Source of the DNA: Pezizomycotina sp. ARF18
Lineage: Eukaryota > Ascomycota
DNA length: 64,000 nt
Direction: 5' to 3'
Assembly: GCA_002224055.1 (NCBI GenBank)
Contig: AZLU01000031.1
Coordinates: 221,665-285,664, forward strand
The notes under the pieces were generated by a model that made no database searches, was not told the DNA's origin, and worked only from the letters and a program-made list of their open reading frames with translations. The translations under genes were made by a program, and so were the position numbers. Shown here piece after piece: positions 10,849 through 23,147 of this stretch. How positions within the stretch are numbered: the first letter of the stretch is position 1; each line of letters opens with the position of its first letter.

Positions 10849-13365
10849 AGGGGCAGTGTAACGACTTATTGGGTGAGTGCAGTACCTATATAGTTCTTTT
10901 TTATAAGGTGTATTTCTTCGAGCTGCTAATGAGGAGGATAGTACTGTGTCCATTGCTTTCCAGAGTGGAAGGCGCAACAGTCGAACGAAGAGAAGACCCG
11001 AGTAATTGGCAGAATTTTCTGGAGGATGTCATGAGGAACAGACAGGTAAATCCATTAGAAACGTAGGATCGGGTGGAAAATCAAGCCCAGAGTAGGGATA
11101 TAGCGATATAGCGGACGATATTTCCTCCATAGGTATAAATTGTGACAGTATTGGAACCACATATTCGATCTCTTTTAACAAAATCGGCTTCACCTGTCTT
11201 CCCGAGTAGAAACTTCGCCTGTACCATGTCTACTAAACATTTCTATAACGCAGACCTTTTTGCTTAGAATAGCTTTGGTCACAGCTACCAGAGTGATGCG
11301 ATCCCATTGTCGATGGAGCGCCTGCGATCGCTCATGGCAAGTCTTGGCTTCCTCATCCTTCTTTATGTCCTATTTTTAGCATATACGATCGAGGGATGCG
11401 CCGTTGATGCGAGATCCTACGTACTCAGGTGGTACCCCAATGATGTTGCCTAGATCCGTTGAATTGTGTAAATCATCTTTCACTACGACTTTCTAAGGCC
11501 CGTCCTGGACTTAGCTGCCTTGTCTCACTTCTCTACTCAGTGCTAGGAAGCACGAAGAAATTCCTTACTAGCTGGGCCTCGAGAATATCGGAGCCAAATG
11601 GTTGCGATATCGCTAAATATCGTGAATCATGCGCAGCTTGGCCCTCGTTGTTTCACTGCGGCAGATAAACATATACCGTAGCACCACGTCGACGTCGATC
11701 TCATGGTAGCGAACAGCACCCGTCCAAGCCAGCGGCGATCGTTGACGTATGGTCCGCAATTCGGAGAGCTCGAACTAGACTCTGGTCGATGAAAACCACA
11801 TGGCTGTTCACAACAATCACACAACTCTCTGCGAGTTACTCGTGCTCCTCTAACGCACAAGTCTCGATCAATTGATAGAAACTTATTATTGTTCACATGA
11901 ATTTCTGTTACATCTTCTCGTAGCAGAAATTTTTGTTGCGGGTCGAGTTCTAGTAGGCAGTTTTTCATGAAACGCGGCCGAACTCAAAGTTTCTCAGCAC
12001 AATCTTCGAATCGGCTATAAAGATCCAGCGGCGGCTTCCAACATGCAGCTGGAAAACGTCCTGATACTCTTATTGCTAGGAATAACCAAAAAAGTGGTTT
12101 ACTTGAAAGATTGACAGTATCTCATGATTGTATCTCAGTGGAGAAGTAGAGAGAGCAGAGAGGAGAGTTCTTCGAATTATCAACTCTTCCACACATCGAT
12201 TAGGACGCATTTTAGATGATAGGGAACTTGTTAGAAGTGGAGATGCTGAAAAATCCGATTCCGATAACTAATGCATTGACCAATCGGCCTACCTTCTTTA
12301 TGCAATTACAACATGATATTCTGTATTCTTTATACAAATAATTTCCCGCCGGAAACAGAAGGTTCTATTTATCCTTCTATCACTCATGAGCCTCCGGCTC
12401 TTTCTAATTCTTTATGGAAATGATCTGACGATTCTAAAACCACCAATTCCCTTACCGCATTTACCGGAGTGGAAACGGACCCTGGTTGCCTTTAAACATA
12501 TGAGATAGCTTATTTATGCAACGAACCTTAACCGAAGCAAAGTCACACGTTTTCCTAGCCTTCTGGTATCACGATTTATAGCAGGACCCTTGAAATATAC
12601 TTGCTACATGCTAAGGCATAGAATGCTCACTATTCTTAAAGTATATATTAGCATACGCTTTTTCCATAGCGATAACGCGGCTAGGATACCGGTTCATGGT
12701 TAAATCGTCGATTGCAAGATAGTGAATGGAAACATCTTTCATGCGGGGTCAAATCCTTCGGCAACCGGGTAAAATACTATTTCTGGGTCAGCTTCAATGC
12801 TGAGGAATAGCATGGCTCATGGACATTATCTGGCCATAAAGATAATTGCATGTTCATAATTGCCTAGACTTTGCACCAAGTACTTACGAAACATTTGGAA
12901 TTTCCGTTTCCAGATCGTCGTTATGTTGCGGATTAGTCCCCGAAATATCGGCTCAGGAGATGTAACGGCATCAATATCACGAAGAACCCGGCATGAGGTT
13001 ATAATCATGAGCACTACCTGCCAAGCCATCCTCATATCAAATAGATATGGAAAAGTGGTCGTAGCTTCCATTTGCATGTATATGCATCAATTACATCGAC
13101 CTGTTGCATCCTCTGTATATAAGAACATCGTCATGTTCTTCCTGCGGTGTTTTCTTTTGATCACCATCGCAAGGTTTCTTTCCTTCCTTTCTTTACCTAA
13201 GTGGTTCCGGTGCACGGCTTCTTTTTGTTGTCAGTTTTTCTTCCAATTCACTCTTTCCTGGGAAATTTACATTCATTTCTCTTTTCACGTTTTCGGTTTA
13301 ACAATATCGTCATACCTAGACATTCCTTTCCTTTACAGTTGTTTTGATGATATAGTCTAATCACA
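10849..13365. other. Long intergenic stretch, mostly empty
   Basis: ORFs at 10869-11066, 11459-11668, 11627-11968 and 12860-13360 have no recognisable domain and low coding character. The last 230 bases before 13366 are pyrimidine-rich on the plus strand (runs of TTTC and CCTT), as is common in fungal promoters, and may drive the gene at 13366. Confidence 0.4.
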
Positions 13366-14415
13366 ATGAAGATGCATCCCGTTACTGCTTCCTCGCTCCT
13401 TCTTCTCCTGGCGCCACTCTCGGCTATCGCGGCCCCGAACTACTACCAGAGGAGCCGCCGTGCACCAAGTCGACAACTACCACCAGCTCGTGCACCAAGA
13501 CAACGACTTCTACATCATGCACGAAGAACCATCCGGCTCACACCGATTACGCTCCACCTCCGGTTTATACGCCTGAGCAACCTGTTTACACTCCAGAGCA
13601 GCCGGTATATACCCCGGAGCAGCCTGATTACAGTCCTGAGCAACCCGTCTACACGCCTCCTGCCCCAGTGTATTCACCTCCTTCTCCAGTTTATTCTCCT
13701 CCGGCGCGGTCTACTCCCTCCGGCCCCTGTCTATTCTCCGCCGGCTCCGGTGTACTCTCCTCCGGGTCCGGTCGACTCTCCGCCGACTCCAGATTATTCT
13801 CCCGAGCAAATGGATTACTCTCCCGAGCAACCATTTTACTCGCCCCGGCTCCCTTCTACAACCCGGGACCGTCTATTCGCCGCCTGCTCCGGTTTACTCT
13901 CCTGCTCAGCCGGTATACACTCCTCCTCAGCCAATTTACACCCCTGCCGAGCCCGTATACAGCGAACCAGAGCAACCGAGTTACACGCCCCCGCAACCGG
14001 TCTATACGCCTCCGCAGCCAATTTATACTCCTCCCACCCCGGTCTACACCCTGAAGAGCCCGTATACACCCTCCTGCTCAGCCGGTATATACTCCGGCCT
14101 GTCTATACCCCTGCGCCTGTCTACAGTGATCCCACTACCATGACCGTCACCTACGTTCCTCCCCCACCTCCCCCGCCGCCGCCAATGAAGACTGTCAGGC
14201 ACTGCATCCAGCAATGGTACGGTACCGCTCCTTTCTGCTCCGGCCAGTGCCCTGCAGGATACACTGTCGTCCGTGAGTCGAAGCACGCGGACGTCTGCGA
14301 TGTCAGTACCGCGGACAAGTTTATCGACCAGTGCAACGAGCTTTCTTCTCACGGCTGCTGGACTGGCCACAAGCAGCTTTGCGAGACGTGCCAGGACGTC
14401 CAGGTTCCGGCTTAA
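13366..14415 (+). CDS. Secreted Tyr/Pro-repeat protein with Cys-rich tail, frame broken
   Basis: Likely a cell-wall or extracellular structural protein. The ATG at 13366 starts a clear signal peptide (S-S-L-L-L-L-L-A-P-L-S-A-I-A-A, cleavage about residue 23). A Thr/Ser/Cys-rich part follows (C-T-K-S-T-T-T-T-S-S-C-T-K), then about 570 bp of tandem units of the form P-V-Y-T-P-E-Q or P-V-Y-S-P-P-A. The end is a roughly 75-residue domain with eight Cys (W-Y-G-T-A-P-F-C-S-G-Q-C-P-A-G-Y near its start) closing at the TAA 14413-14415. The W-x-G-T-A-P-F-C type of tail occurs in other fungal secreted proteins. The repeat units move between three frames, so at least four single-base changes interrupt it. 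The extensin-like spacing suggests Tyr cross-linking, which is inference. Confidence 0.7.
   Translation: MKMHPVTASSLLLLLAPLSAIAAPNYYQRSRRAPSRQLPPARAPRQRLLHHARRTIRLTPITLHLRFIRLSNLFTLQSSRYIPRSSLITVLSNPSTRLLPQCIHLLLQFILLRRGLLPPAPVYSPPAPVYSPPGPVDSPPTPDYSPEQMDYSPEQPFYSPRLPSTTRDRLFAACSGLLSCSAGIHSSSANLHPCRARIQRTRATELHAPATGLYASAANLYSSHPGLHPEEPVYTLLLSRYILRPVYTPAPVYSDPTTMTVTYVPPPPPPPPPMKTVRHCIQQWYGTAPFCSGQCPAGYTVVRESKHADVCDVSTADKFIDQCNELSSHGCWTGHKQLCETCQDVQVPA
13560..14130 (+). repeat. Coding minisatellite, P-V-Y-[TS]-P units
   Basis: Degenerate 21-24 bp units encode PVYTPEQ, PVYSPPA, PDYSPEQ and PVYTPPQ variants. About 25 units lie head to tail. Frame jumps inside the array suggest slippage or assembly indels. 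Confidence 0.75.
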
Positions 14416-15087
14416 ACATACCCGAACTCTTTACTCTAAGAGAGCAGTAGAAGGGGGTCCTGGTGATCGGAGTTTAAAAATAGAATTCGAGAAGATGGAA
14501 TATTGCGATAAAGTTAAGGTAGATTTCTTTTGAGTTTTGGATACCATTTAGAGACAGGAGGTCCGAAGGGTCTTCGTAGTCTCATCATTTTAACGACTCT
14601 TTCTTAAGATCTTTTGCACTATTAGTACACATAGTCATAAATCTCTAACATGTGTATGGAGTTTCTTATAATACCGATATAATCATAAAAATAATACAAG
14701 GTCATATTATATTAAAGCCTCTAATAATAACACTTTCGTGATATAGATTATGTGAATATTTGGATGTCTCATCCGCTCATCTACTGGAGTGAATCTTATC
14801 CTACAAATACTAGTAGCGTCTCCGCTCTGAAGAACCCTGGTTATTATTCTATTACATTGATTGCTCCTTGCGAGCGGTCCTATATGTGAATACAAAGTAT
14901 GATTTGGACGAAGTCCGTGCCTAAGATACTGAAAATCTGATCAACCGAACGCCTTCGTGAATAACCCCAATCGCTAATGAATTACAACAAAACGTAACGC
15001 GGAACAACTAACTGTACTAGATAGAATGATTGAATTAAGCGTGCTTTCCAAAAGCGTCGGACATGAAGCTAATACGAGCACTGGTCT
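14416..15087. other. Intergenic between convergent genes
   Basis: It separates the 3' ends of the genes at 13366-14415 (plus) and 15088-17110 (minus). I see no gene, repeat or RNA. Confidence 0.45.
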
Positions 15088-17110
15088 CTATATTCTCCTC
15101 CCATCGTAATCCGCTTCTTGGGCGGACTTAGTGGTAACGTCAGACCCGCTGTCGCTGTCACTGAAAAATGTATGCTGGCGGGTGATATAAGCCAGGCCGC
15201 CCGTACTGAACCGTGCCGCATCCGCATCTCTCAGGCTCTTGACCCTGGGCTCGCCGCGACGCTCTTCATCACGATGAGCGTCCTGTATGGACGTATACGT
15301 GGTAGTAAGATTGTCGTCTTCGTCTATGAAGGACTGGCCGTGAAGAAAGCCAAATCCTCCGGGGCCCGTGCTATTGCGTTGTCCTTTCGCCTGGGTACGC
15401 GTGGATACGCGAATGCCAGTAGGAGAAACGATAGACTGAGTGACTTCTTCCGTCTCTGATATCGGTTTCATCTGTCCCTGCTGAACTCTCCAAAGGTGAG
15501 ATTCCCTAGTTCAGCTTTCCTCTCAGCTTGCTCCTTCCGCTGCTTCTTCCATTTGCGCCACATGGACTTCTTCTTTGTCGGAATATCACTTCCGCGGACT
15601 ATCGGAACGATGCGACGGATTCTATCGTTGGAGCCAAAGGTGTCAATGGGAACGTTTTGTTAGCTTGACGATGATGCGGGGCATCATAGCGTCCAGGACG
15701 GTGATCTCTTCCACGTGTCCAGCCTTTTTCTCGGTCGCGATTCGGGATAGAGACAACGGCTTTTCCTTTCTCGAGTTACCGTTCAACCGGGGTGCTGTCA
15801 GACCATTTACTACGATGGAATCGTTCCTATGTACTGTTTCCCACCGCACTGTGATTTATCGAGCGCGACGCGTTCGTGGAGGTCAGTGTGGTAATTAAAT
15901 TGGCAGCGGCATCTTTCACGCTTGGGCCTGCAGCCGGAGTAGCGTCCATCATCTCTTCGCTATTTTCGCTTTTATTACTCTTTCCGCTCCGCGCAAGACT
16001 CCATGATAGTTTGCCCGTCGAGCCATCCCCGTAGACCAACCACACCGCAGATTCTTCGGCCTAACCGCTACAGCGCATCTTTTCGGCGGTGAACGTGTCT
16101 CATCCAATACCATCGGAGCGGTGGCGAACAGGCCGCGATATGGCGGTCGCCATTTCCGCCGCGCACCACGTGCCGATGTTGGAAGCCGGCGCGCCGCTGC
16201 CGACGCTGACGATCCGGCATATTGTGCACACTATGCACAGAAGTCCTAGGGAGAAGCACGCTATTATACCAACGAACTGCCGTCTCGTCGAGGAACGATA
16301 TAATGTCGGGAGGAGGAAGAATGGAAGTAAATAAATGTTCAGATCTGTGAGAATGTTGAAACCGGTTGCGAAAAGATACTGTTTGACGTGACGTTAGTGT
16401 GTCTATCTACTGATACCGTGTTTGAAAATCATTAATCGGGGATCTTACAGGTGGAACAGCAGCCCAGGCCAAACATCTTTCCTCCGTTGTTGTGGCCCAG
16501 TTCCTGCTAATCGGAACGCACCAGAACATTGACAAGGATATTATCAATGCATAGCCAACCACAACAGTAGCCGTCGATATGTGCAGCACAGTTCTCAACC
16601 GTTTCATGTTGGGCGGAAACAGATGCCGGTACATCAACAGAAAGCTCATTTTTACGCACAATAGTGCTAGGAAATACAGCGGCTCCGTCCAGTAACAAAT
16701 CTTCAGCTCCCTTACCAACGCGATGGGATCGGTCAAGTATTGCTCGATCGGAGGGTTGGAATTGTATATCGTGTACGTTTATGTTAGGGTTCACATCTCG
16801 TTGTGGTTGGCCTGCAAATCCACGAGCGCATTTCCGAGGGAGCAGAGCCAAGCGACCACTATGATGACGTCTTGATGCCATGGATTGGTCGAAGGGGCTG
16901 CGAAGCGGGTTCGAACGCGAACGAAGAGGCGGAGGACGACGAAGACTAAGGAGACAGTGGTACAAGTGAATTCCGCTGCCTAGATTAAGTTCATCAATAG
17001 TTAGCCTGTTGAATTCCGAGCCATTGGCGGACGCATTAACTTGCCCGAGGGAGACGTAAACTTACCAATGCATGACTGGGGGAGATCTTGACAGCCCGTG
17101 AGGACCTCAT
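15088..17110 (-). CDS. PTH11-like fungal rhodopsin-fold receptor, frame broken
   Basis: Probable seven-helix plasma-membrane receptor of the fungal PTH11-like class. Exon 1 is 17110-17066 (15 codons). Intron 1 is 17065-16980 (GTAAG..CTAG). Exon 2 begins A-A-E-F-T and holds helices with V-S-L-V-F-V-V-L-R-L-F-V-R and W-H-Q-D-V-I-I-V-V-A-W, then W-T-E-P-L-Y-F-L-A-L-L-C-V-K-M-S-F-L-L-M, then the loop Cys in F-W-C-V-P-I-S-R-N-W. Intron 2 is about 16448-16379. Exon 3 continues T-D-L-N-I-Y-L-L-P-F-F-L-L-P, a helix typical of this family, then I-G-T-W-C-A-A-E-M. A long charged cytoplasmic tail runs to 15088. Frame changes occur near 16780, 16080 and in the tail, while both introns remain intact. No CFEM domain is visible. 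The ligand is unknown. Confidence 0.75.
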
Positions 17111-19191
17111 GGTTTGTGTACCGTTAGTGACATGTAACTTTAGTATCGCTACTCAGTCCGAAATACGAAAATGTTGGAGGTTGTGGTCGATATAAAGTAG
17201 GGCCGAACACTCGGAACACGATCCATAATCTGTAATAACACAAAAAAAGAATTTTCCTAATACTTCTTCTATACGGGGGCTCAAGGGAATATAAATGACC
17301 GCACAATATCTTCGTCGTATATAAAAATATCCGTATGACCGTAGGAGATCCTTTAGGGGTGTTAGGCTATGTCTAAGGGCTTGGCCTAAAGGTGACAGGT
17401 CGCTTGGTCAAATGAGTATGTCTCATCCAAGAACACAGCGCTGGGCGACTGGACACTGGACACGCAGGCGTCTCGTATCTACGAAAGTGACAGGCTGCGC
17501 CTAACTAAAGGGCAACGTCGTAAATGCCAACATTTTTTGCCAATACATAGGAAACGATCGCCTAAGCCCAAGGTTCAGGCTGGGGGATTGGCCGACCAAG
17601 GGTTTGGTCGTAGGTAACGAGGAGATCGTATCCCCAGACGAGATGCCATCAGTGCCCACACCCCAAATCTTCTGCGAGACTGCGCCCGCCGAATTGTAAA
17701 TTTGCTCCTCATAAAGAGCGCGCCGAGGAACTCCAGGATATTCCGGAAATCTCGCAGTTCTTCTTTCTTGTAAACTGCGCCGGCAGGTATATCCTTGCTT
17801 GTTCTCCTGAACTTCTATATTACTCAAACGTCCGTTAACCACGGCCCCGGACTCCTATTAGTAGCGTGTACACCTTGTTGTTATCCGATTCACGATCCCA
17901 CCTCCCTGATGCAATACCACCTGCAGCGCGCAATAATTTTATACCGGAGCCTCCGTTGTTTAGCAATTTTGCACGCACTAAGTCTATATTAAAAAATTTT
18001 TTAATCAATAATCAATTGCGACCAAACTTTCAAACTTGCCGTTCATGATCGCAGAACCTTATCTTCGATTTATCTGTGATGGCTGAGCGTCCAGACCGTT
18101 CGCCTCTTCAGCCAACACGCTTGAAAGACGCTAGGGCTAAGGGCTAAGCTGCCCCCCCCACTGCAATATTTGCACCATTGCTCTTTCAAGTTTAGCGAAA
18201 AATTTTCCATAAATTGTTCGAAATTTTGCCCAAATCTCAAAGGATGTGCGAACCATAATGGCGGAGGAGACACCGCCTTTAGTAGATCTTTTAATTGAGT
18301 GTCAAACGTCGAATTAGTATACGTTTACATCTTCATGGTCTTATTCGCATAAACGCAAGAAGGAAAAGCACTAGAAGTGCCGGCACTATGGTTTCCTTCG
18401 TGCAAGCCTTGCGCCGGTGGTTATATTTGAGACTTTTTTTCTTCTAAAGAATCGATGAGAGTTCTTTAGATTGCGATCGTCTCGTATCGCGTACAGTAGC
18501 TAGTGTTGCAATCGACTTGGAATTACTAATGATGGGTTTGATCAAATTTCTTGAAGGTATTCAAACAATCTTTTGCTTATTTAATACCTGAAGCGGAGTT
18601 CACCGCGAGGCCGCTGGCCTGCCCAAGGCATTGATTGGCTCCTAGGCGGAGGATTCAACGGCGCGCGGCGCTAGCCGTTCTTAATCGTTGTTTAGAACAC
18701 AAATAGCCTTAAGCAAAGATCCAGGTGCAAAATCCAACATTTAAAGGTTTCAATCCCGATGTTTCTCCGTTATACGTCTAGAACGAACGCGCTATACGAT
18801 AGCAAGGTTTGTTTCCCTCAGTATGGATAAAATCCAGGAACGGAATGGCGATTTCTATCATCGTTTGTGCGATATTTCCGCTTTTATGAACCGTCGAGAG
18901 GGGATTCGTCGTCGCCTGTGGAACCTTTAGCAGACTTTCCGCACACTTCTGCCAAAGTTTATCTCCTTAATTGCTCCCGTTCCCGAACCACAGCCCTACT
19001 CTACGTGAAACTTATCCGACGTGCTGGCTTGACGTACTAGGGCTGTTTTGTCCCACGATTAGTTGGTCCGTTATAATGTCTCAAGCTAAACTGAAAAACG
19101 TGGGGAAACATTCTCTCAGGAGTTGAAAAATGTTTCTCCGTTATCCGGAGGGCGATAGTTTCAAGACGAAGTTGGTATACCCATGCGAAAC

Positions 19192-19222
<31 letters not shown>

Positions 19223-20874
19223 TAATCGACCTTTGATCAAATTCTTGTATTGATCGTCACTGCAACGGTTCAGCAGGATGTATGATTGACTCTTTTTCGG
19301 GGAAAACACTTGATGGAAGGTTCTCTTACAAGCTGGAGCCCTGCGAGGGCGAGATATTAAGTGCGACTTCTAAAACTTATCCGCCCCCCGAAACCGCCTT
19401 TGAAAGCACTGTCATCGCCGAATGGAGGGTGTTCCCGATGGAAGCGTCATTCGGCGAGGCGTCTATTGTCTTCGAAGGAGGAGAACTTGTTTTGTTACTA
19501 AACATGTAAATAGAATCTAGGTAGAGTGGCCGGAATACGTTCATATTTGCCTTTGAGCGACCTGTCTTACAAGTAGGGGTATCCCTTTCTTGAAGGAACG
19601 TACGCGGAACTCGATTCTAAATCGCCATGTCCCCCGCCGTTATTCGGCCGGAGCCTGCAGTCTCACCTATCCGCTATATCCGAAAAGCTCTCAAACCCTA
19701 CCGTTTCTTACATTACCTCCGGATCCGAACCCCTTTACTCAAAAATAGGTGTTGTTCATGCGTTCTTTTAAGGCTGTTTCACAATCTGTTGGAACAATAT
19801 TCTGGAAGGCATTCGCACCTGCACGGCTATGCGAGTACGACGCGTGAAAATACGACAATAACGTGAAAGGAAAGGAGCTATCGCCCGTCTGCTTTCGGGG
19901 AGAACGATAAATTCTAAATTCGCGATGAATTGGTGATCACAGGCTATTACTGGAAGGACATTATCATCTCGATCACAGCCTTAGGGTTTGGATACTTGAT
20001 CGTGCTGCGGACACGAGCGACCCCTGCGCGTTCGACGATATCTGCGGCATAAAGCCCAGTCTGGTTGTGAATGCAGACGGTGCAGCCGGTGGAATTCATA
20101 ATAATGGAAATAATGAGTCAAACGCCCACAGAACGAGCCAATCGTAATCCCGGAAAATATGTAGAGAGCAGAGGCTCTGTTCTCACGAGGAGCGCCCATT
20201 CCAAAAAGAGATATTCCCCCTCCGGTCTGAAGATGGGGTCGTTCATTCGTGAACTTGAAGGCAGTGTCCAAGATTGACCTATCTCATCACTTGAATTGAG
20301 GGTATGATCCGTATTTTCTCCGGGTCCCCTAGCGCTGAAATCCCCCATCAGGGCAATCCAGACGAAGAAGGTTCAATGAGAATACGACGTTATTATTCTC
20401 AAAACTCCTCTGCTTCTAGCTGGATTTGTTCGCACCTGTGGTTACAAACTCTTGGACTTCAGCTCAAGGTGAACCTTGTAAATGCCTTATACCATAGGGC
20501 ATCAGGCCTGGATGTGGTTGCTGGGGGTGGCGGGGTTTTCTAGATGAGGAGTAAGTTGCACTGTCTTTTCTTTCCGGGATGGAAATACGCTATAGGTCTA
20601 GGAATCATCGTCTGGACGAGGCTGGCCTTAATGATCTTTATATAAGATAGTTCAGTCCTAGCTGGGAAAACTGCAACAACTATCGGAAGCTTAGAAGACA
20701 ATCCAAGCTGACCAGAACTTATTAAGCCACCATTTCGTCTTCGCCGGTCCAAAGAATTCAAGCAACGGACGTTGGATTAAAGCGTGCTGTCCAAGGAACA
20801 GGAAATAAATGCGTATCAATATTTCCCAAAACAAAGAGATCGAGTCGGAGCCCGAAACGCCTTCCTCGCCCGAT
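17111..20874. other. Long intergenic stretch with a poly-A tract
   Basis: A run of 28 A lies at 19192-19219. Near 19946-20348 on the minus strand several frames look weakly coding (for example G-L-Y-A-A-D-I-V-E-R-A-G-V at about 20000-20060), suggesting a decayed unknown gene. ORFs at 17501-17842, 18070-18273, 19282-19509 and 19627-19866 show no recognisable domain. Confidence 0.35.
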
Positions 20875-21325
20875 ATGTCGTACACCATCGCCGTCCGTCT
20901 GTTGAACAACACAGACTCTTCTCTCTCTATCTGCGAAAAAACCTGCTGGAAATACACCGAATACTGTTACTGGGAAGAGAAAGGCGACGACCATGTCCTA
21001 TGCATGGGCTACAGCGGAACCTCCGGTATGCTCCGCTTCCGATGAGTGACGGGGATACCTTCAACGTTGCTGTCGGAGTACACAACTACGTCCGCTGGTG
21101 CGACCTCGACGTCGCAAGCGGGCGAAAAACACTCACCGAGCTTCACGAGCTGTACTATTCAGATGAAGATGAGAATGGACGGTATGGCATGTTGTGGAAC
21201 AATCTCCTAAGGTGGAGAAGACTACTGAGAAAGGGAAGAAAGTAACGCTGCGGTTCGAACCGGAAAATGGACAAAATATGCGTTGCTTCGTTGATATTGT
21301 AGAACCCAACAATAATCGGAACTAG
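20875..21325 (+). CDS. Fungal fruit-body-type lectin (FB_lectin family), frame broken
   Basis: Cytosolic lectin of the Agaricus bisporus lectin-like family, which binds the T-antigen disaccharide and N-acetylglucosamine-type glycans and is thought to defend against fungal feeders (family knowledge). The chosen start at 20875 gives M-S-Y-T-I-A-V-R, the usual N-terminus; an in-frame ATG at 20809 would add 22 acidic residues. Family hallmarks follow in order: an aromatic stretch C-W-K-Y-T-E-Y-C-Y-W, then S-G-T-S-G-M-L-R-F, then F-N-V-A-V-G-V-H-N-Y-V-R-W-C-D. The end is V-T-L-R-F-E-P-E-N-G to the stop at 21323-21325. Length of about 150 residues fits. One base is missing near 21041 and the frame changes again near 21180; otherwise no residue-level damage is seen. 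It has no signal peptide, as in the family. Confidence 0.85.
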
Positions 21326-21804
21326 ACGTACGCAATAGGCACGTTACGCTCGAGTTGCCGGTCTTATATAGAGTGTCATGTATCGAATTATTAAATGTAG
21401 CTATTTTAGTTCCCAAAAATAATGGCTGCGATTAGCCTCGAAGGTCCCCGGGCATATAGACTCTTGTAGATTTACCGTAATGTAAGCCGAAGGCCACTGT
21501 GGAGGCGAGTCAGTAGGTTACTTAGTCGAATCGCGTCACAGAAGACCTGAAGTTCACAGCAATTCTTTTCTCTATTCTATACAGAAATTGCTTGAAATTG
21601 AATAGACTTAGCGTTGTCAGCCTACCTTTGATCCATGTCTTCTATTTTATATATTGTGGTTCTGGAACACTTACCCCGCACTTTGCTGAGTAACTATCAC
21701 ATTGCGACTCAAGGCATCAACTTGAAAAATCCAACGGTGTAAAGTGGAACTGCCAGTAGCGAGAGGACCGGATAGTATAGTTATCACACTCACGTGTTAG
21801 AAGG
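21326..21804. other. Intergenic between lectin and SDR genes
   Basis: No gene or repeat seen. It holds the 3' end of the lectin gene and the promoter side of the SDR gene, both on the plus strand. Confidence 0.4.
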
Positions 21805-22768
21805 ATGTCGACTTCGGGTGTAGGAAGCGGCGCAGAAGCTTACACGGCAGAACTATTCTCCATGAAGGGGAAGTGGGTCTTGTTAACGGGGGTTCGAGGC
21901 ATTGCTAGAGCGCTGGCTATAGGATTCGCAAAGGCGGGAGCAAATCTCGTCTTGCTTCAGGTAAGGCCTCTACCTAAATGTTATATACAAGACATATCTA
22001 GCTGATGACAGCCTTATTCTATAACTCATGCTATAAATTTACTAGAGGAATGATGATACAGGACTTCGTGATGAGGTTGTCTCACTTGGCGCTCAATGTC
22101 GGATCATCGAGTGCGATCTCTCAGTCCCCTCTCAAGTAAGAACCGTCATTCATACCGTGACAGACCAATCTGGTATGAATATCCCACTTGATATTCTTAT
22201 AAACTGCGCCGGTATCCAACGCCGCCACCCGGCGACCGACTTCCCGACGACGAATGGAACGAGGTAGTGCAAGTAAACCTTACCGCCTGCTTCACTTTGT
22301 GCCGTGACGTCGGTAAATACTTTATCTCGAACAAGAGGTCTGGGAAGATCGTAATTTAGGCAGCCTTCTGTCGTTCCAAGGCGGGATAACAGTGCCGGCG
22401 TACGCAGCTAGCAAGGGTGGTATCACGCAGCTTACGAAAGCGCTAAGCAACGAATGGGCGGGAAAGAACATAAACGTGAATGCGATAGCGCCAGGATATA
22501 TTGACACCGACATGAACACGGCGCTGATAAATGATGAAACGAGGAGTAGGCAGATATGGAGAGGATACCGGCGGGAGATGGGGAAACCTGAGGATTTTAT
22601 TGGGCCGGCGTTGTTTTTGGCTAGCAAAGCTTCGGATTATGTTAATGGACACGTAGGTTCTCGTCTCCTAAACCTGAGACGCTTCAGACACCAAATAGCT
22701 AATGCTCTTCTTGATCCAATTAGATCTTGCTCGTAGACGGTGGATGGATGGACGGTGAGCTGCTCTGA
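21805..22768 (+). CDS. KduD-like short-chain dehydrogenase (2-dehydro-3-deoxy-gluconate 5-dehydrogenase type), frame broken
   Basis: NAD(P)-dependent oxidoreductase of the classical SDR fold, closest by eye to KduD, which acts on keto-deoxy sugar acids in uronate or pectin breakdown. The cofactor motif is at about residue 29 (L-L-T-G-V-R-G-I-A, a variant of TGxxxGIG, one residue short). An intron starts at 21961 (GTAAGG) and ends at about 22060 (ATACAG). Then come I-N-C-A-G-I-Q-R-R, the catalytic Ser region L-S-F-Q-G-G-I-T-V, the active site Y-A-A-S-K, and V-N-A-I-A-P-G-Y. A last intron joins N-G-H to L-L-V-D-G-G-W-M before the TGA at 22766-22768. Frame changes sit at about 22060, 22245, 22355 and 22555-22580. 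The last pair turns an otherwise standard R-I-P-A-G-R-W-G into nonsense, which argues for missing bases rather than decay. Confidence 0.8.
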
Positions 22769-23147
22769 AGCTAGGATTAGCCCACGCCTTCATGTATCAT
22801 AATAGTGAAGAAACTGGCCAATGCTTTCGAATATCGGGTTCAGGACTCTGCTTAGTTACGAGGGTGGTGAGGAGTACTAACTTACAGAGACAGTCACATA
22901 TGATCATACAAGCTTTTCACGCACTGGCACTTGATGGTGAGGAACTTGTCGTACGGTAGAGAATTAGATATTGAATTAAGGGTACACTAGGCCTTTATGA
23001 AACGGGTTAAGAGAAAGTATTTACAGGAAATGTATCAACATGCAAAAAAATGATATAAACCACCCAGGCTGAGACTCCGAAATAGCTTTGTGACACTGGC
23101 CTCCGCCAACGATGAAAAGGGAAGATACTTGAATTAAATATTTCCGC
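22769..23147. other. Intergenic between convergent genes
   Basis: Lies between the SDR (plus) and the second receptor gene (minus). No feature seen. Confidence 0.4.

Noticed and set aside
13366-14415. Repeat precursor of a ribosomally made cyclic peptide (ustiloxin or dikaritin type)
   Set aside because: The repeats lack the regular Lys-Arg Kex2 sites such precursors need, and no UstYa-like (DUF3328) neighbour with H-x2-H-C motifs is visible.
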